Shown: one piece after another, positions 61,801 through 64,000 of the stretch
Position numbering within the stretch: the first letter of the stretch is position 1
How the letters are laid out: each line of letters starts with the position of its first letter
NCBI GenBank assembly: GCA_003993805.1
Contig: RSEF01000001.1
Coordinates: 100,008,880 to 100,072,879 of the forward strand
Direction: 5' to 3'
Origin: Himantopus leucocephalus
Taxonomy: Eukaryota > Chordata > Aves > Charadriiformes > Recurvirostridae
Length of the DNA: 64,000 bases
Position numbers and translations under genes: made by a program
Notes under the pieces: generated by a model
Databases searched by the model: none
The model's input: only the letters and a program-made list of their open reading frames with translations
What the model was told of the DNA's origin: nothing

Positions 61801-63544
61801 ATTTGTCTGTCCACTAAGTGAGAGAACAGGATTTTAACCATCACCTAAAACTAAAAGATTATGTAACTACCAGGACAAAGTCTAGCCAAATCTCAAATTC
61901 TGATGTGTGGCTATCAAATTTACCATTTTCTTGTCACAGCACAATATCTTATCTTGTCTATGTATTTTGTTCCCCTTCTCCCCTGCAGAAATGCTTGTGA
62001 CACCAAATACTGCCTTGAAATCTCCAAGTGATAGTTTCTTAACTCTCCAAGATGCCAGTACTGAGTTAAAAATTATCAACGCTATAACACAGCAGCTGGG
62101 ACCAGGAGTTCAGGTAAGGCTTTAAATGAAATTACTCTGGAGAGGCACAAGTACTTCACGTGTCAGATCTGCACACACACATAGCCTGGAACATCAGGTT
62201 CAGATCCTAATGTGGGCAATCTTGTCTCTCAAAAGTGAACGAATGTAGAACTATTAGGTTCACTGAAGTCCTTTCCTCTACAGAAGCTCATACCATAATT
62301 AGACACTTCTTTTTTGTGGCATTACTGCTGCCTATAGAATCAAGGTCTGCTCTGGTCTCTTAAAACTAGATCCTGCAGAAGTTTTAATATGCGTAGGAGT
62401 TTGGCCAATAAGGGCCAGAACTATTCCTGCTCTTACCTCACAATGAGGCCTTTGATGCTAGATGTATTGATGTATTTGCATTTCACATGGTATGTGAGCT
62501 TGTGGAAGGAAAACATCATGATTTATTTTCAGGAAGCAACTTTACTGGTGAATTCCCACTCCTGCCTGTGGAGCAATTTCGGAAGCACCATTTTTCGATA
62601 AACCACAATACATAGTCTTTGGGTTCTTTAACTCCTGGCTTGATCATTAAAATCTTGACTGCTTGGTTCTGGGATTCAGTCTGAGCATATTCAGAAATTC
62701 TGTGGAACAGAACTTAAGCCCTAACACATCATGTCTAGCACAGATGCGCTGGCATACAAACAGGAATCTGTTTTCTGTAAACATTTCTGTCTGAAATGCA
62801 GTTGCTTAACTGAGGAAAACGGATATGAATTAATAAAAGCAGAAAATCTTTGCTATATTTGCACAAGTCTGTTCTAAATGTAGGAATGCTCAGCATTTGA
62901 GAACCTTGTGGTTGAGGTATTACTGCTAAACTAGAAGGACCTTTATATGGAGACTAATATAATCAAATTTGTTTCCTACTTCTCTAGAGAAGCTAGAAAC
63001 AATGCTGTTGAGATACAGTGTTGAGTTAAAGTTGGGTTAGTGGGGCACAGTCTCTTGAACTGAACCAGTGTTGCTACATGTGAGCTGGAGCCAAGCAAAT
63101 GGTTCCAATGCACTCTGAGAGTTGTATAGGGAGGATTTTGTGAAGTTGATTCCTGAACAGATGAAACTTTGGGACTAGTATCTACATTGAACTTGAGCGA
63201 GAGAGAGAGAACAGATAAATCTGAAATTTCACTATCTTGGTTGGAGCTTCCTGGTTGCGGGAGGAATTAACTTGCTATTACCTCTTGGAATATAAAGTTG
63301 CTAAATGTACCACATTGATTTCTCTCTCTGCTCCACTTTTGGCTAAGCCTTGAATGTTTCTGGTCAATCCTGGGTATACTGGGTTTTGTTTAGCAGCAGC
63401 ACTTCTGAGAAAGTGGGCTTGGTGTCTCTTGTATGTAGCTTAAGAATATCCTGTTCTCTGGTCTACAGGAAACCACTGCCAAGCTGCCTTCCAGCACCTG
63501 GCTTGCCTCAACCAGGTCATCAGTAGTATCCTGCAACAGCACAG
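52818..63544 (+). CDS. SPIRE-family actin nucleator, divergent paralogue (5' part; runs past the window)
   Basis: Spire proteins nucleate actin filaments through WH2 repeats and bind formins through an N-terminal KIND domain. Ten exons with matching phases: 52818-53058, 53873-53904, 54383-54547, 55302-55427, 55705-55770, 58619-58780, 60877-60945, 61423-61543, 61989-62113, 63469-63544; about 394 codons so far. KIND spans roughly residues 13-185: VSLAEILRCFEHPISEEQAW, LGVVIYEALDWGIDSQVERE, HYEVTCRSLFTEYMELQKL. WH2-like segments: WPNVIRELQNGVRLHKA (214-230), PYELLLDDIQHKRYTLRK (247-264), WHEQLMAEIKQPQKLQ (303-318). The third Spire WH2 and the acidic insert inside KIND are missing. The start is supported by an upstream in-frame stop. 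The exon 3 donor (GTTTCC) is weak. A C-terminal FYVE-like part should follow beyond 64 kb. It is not clearly SPIRE1 or SPIRE2, so no symbol is given. Confidence 0.88.
55979..56075. mobile_element. Possible 97-bp MITE-like element with 14-bp terminal inverted repeats
   Basis: TGTGGACACTTATT (55979-55992) and AATAAGTGTCCACA (56062-56075) are exact inverted copies, in intron 5 of the SPIRE-like gene. A direct repeat AAGTAGTTAG occurs at about 55905 and 56074. No coding content. An eroded DNA transposon is the likely source. Confidence 0.5.
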
Positions 63545-64000
63545 GTCAGTGTACTTCTAGCTGCACACCTAAACCAGGTGACAAAGTACAGTCAGTGGCC
63601 TGCTAGGTTCCCAAAGCCTTAGGTTGGGCTCACTGGTATACTTTCTTTCTGATCACCTGAAGACACTTTACAGGAGAAGCTCCAACACTAAGTAATGAGT
63701 CTGGGGGTGTGCCCTTAGAAAACCATTCCTCAGCAGTTGACTGAAGCTTGTATAGCTCCTGCAGCTTCAAAACAATGATAGCACGTCCCCAAAGGCCTAA
63801 CTGGAATTCACAGTAAAAGCTAAATGAGTGTTTTGTCTGTTCAAGTAGAAAGTGCACCACTTGATTATATTAAACTAAATGGTGCTAATGAAGTCTCATC
63901 ACTCCCTACTGACAAGCGTCATTACTGTAACCTCTGCTTTTTGTGATCTGAGCTGTTGGGGGTTGAGGGGGAGAGATGTAAGCTTTGCTATCTTCAGAGG
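63545..64000. other. Intron of the SPIRE-like gene at the window edge
   Basis: Follows the donor GTCAGT after 63544. No further exon was recognised before the window ends. Confidence 0.5.

Overview
This is bird nuclear DNA: several 5'-truncated CR1 LINEs with (ATTCTATG)n-type tails, bird-type solo LTRs, and intron-rich genes with vertebrate splice sites and GC-rich promoters. Five protein-coding genes can be assembled exon by exon with matching phases. From the left these are CD200R1 (-), GTPBP8 (+), TAF13 (+), NEPRO (-) and a SPIRE-family actin nucleator (+) that runs off the right edge. CD200R1, GTPBP8 and NEPRO are neighbours on human 3q13.2. From memory, human TAF13 lies on 1p13, and the SPIRE-like gene is neither SPIRE1 nor SPIRE2 as I remember them.

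Layout. 1-5.97 kb: no gene seen. 5.97-7.67 kb: a decayed CR1 with reverse-transcriptase remnants. 8.26-18.4 kb: CD200R1 on the minus strand (signal peptide, C2 Ig exon cut by an assembly gap, transmembrane and tail exons), with a solo LTR in an intron. 20.3-22 kb: a broken endogenous retrovirus pol (-). 24.7-25.1 kb: a second copy of the CD200R1 first exon and promoter, with the equivalent start codon changed. 27.3 and 31.0 kb: two CR1 copies. 30.0-30.5 kb: a solo LTR opposite in orientation to the first. 31.6-34.6 kb: GTPBP8, whose start codon follows a perfect GC-box palindrome. 35-41 kb: no named gene, but several spliced-looking minus-strand exons suggest one or two unidentified genes. 41.7-44.8 kb: TAF13, with a CR1 in intron 2. 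45.8-51.3 kb: NEPRO, nine exons, tail-to-tail with TAF13. 52.8-63.5 kb: the SPIRE-like gene, head-to-head with NEPRO.

The proteins do not form one pathway. CD200R1 is an inhibitory myeloid receptor, GTPBP8 an EngB-type GTPase that acts in mitochondria, TAF13 a histone-fold subunit of TFIID, NEPRO a nucleolar/developmental protein, and the SPIRE-like protein a KIND/WH2 actin nucleator. The least explained content is the divergent SPIRE-like gene (three WH2-like segments instead of four), the unidentified minus-strand exons at 35-41 kb, and the CD200R first-exon duplication.

Assembly quality matters here. There are two 100-N gaps, both touching CR1, and three single-N joins, one flanked by an exact 31-bp duplication and two inside homopolymers.
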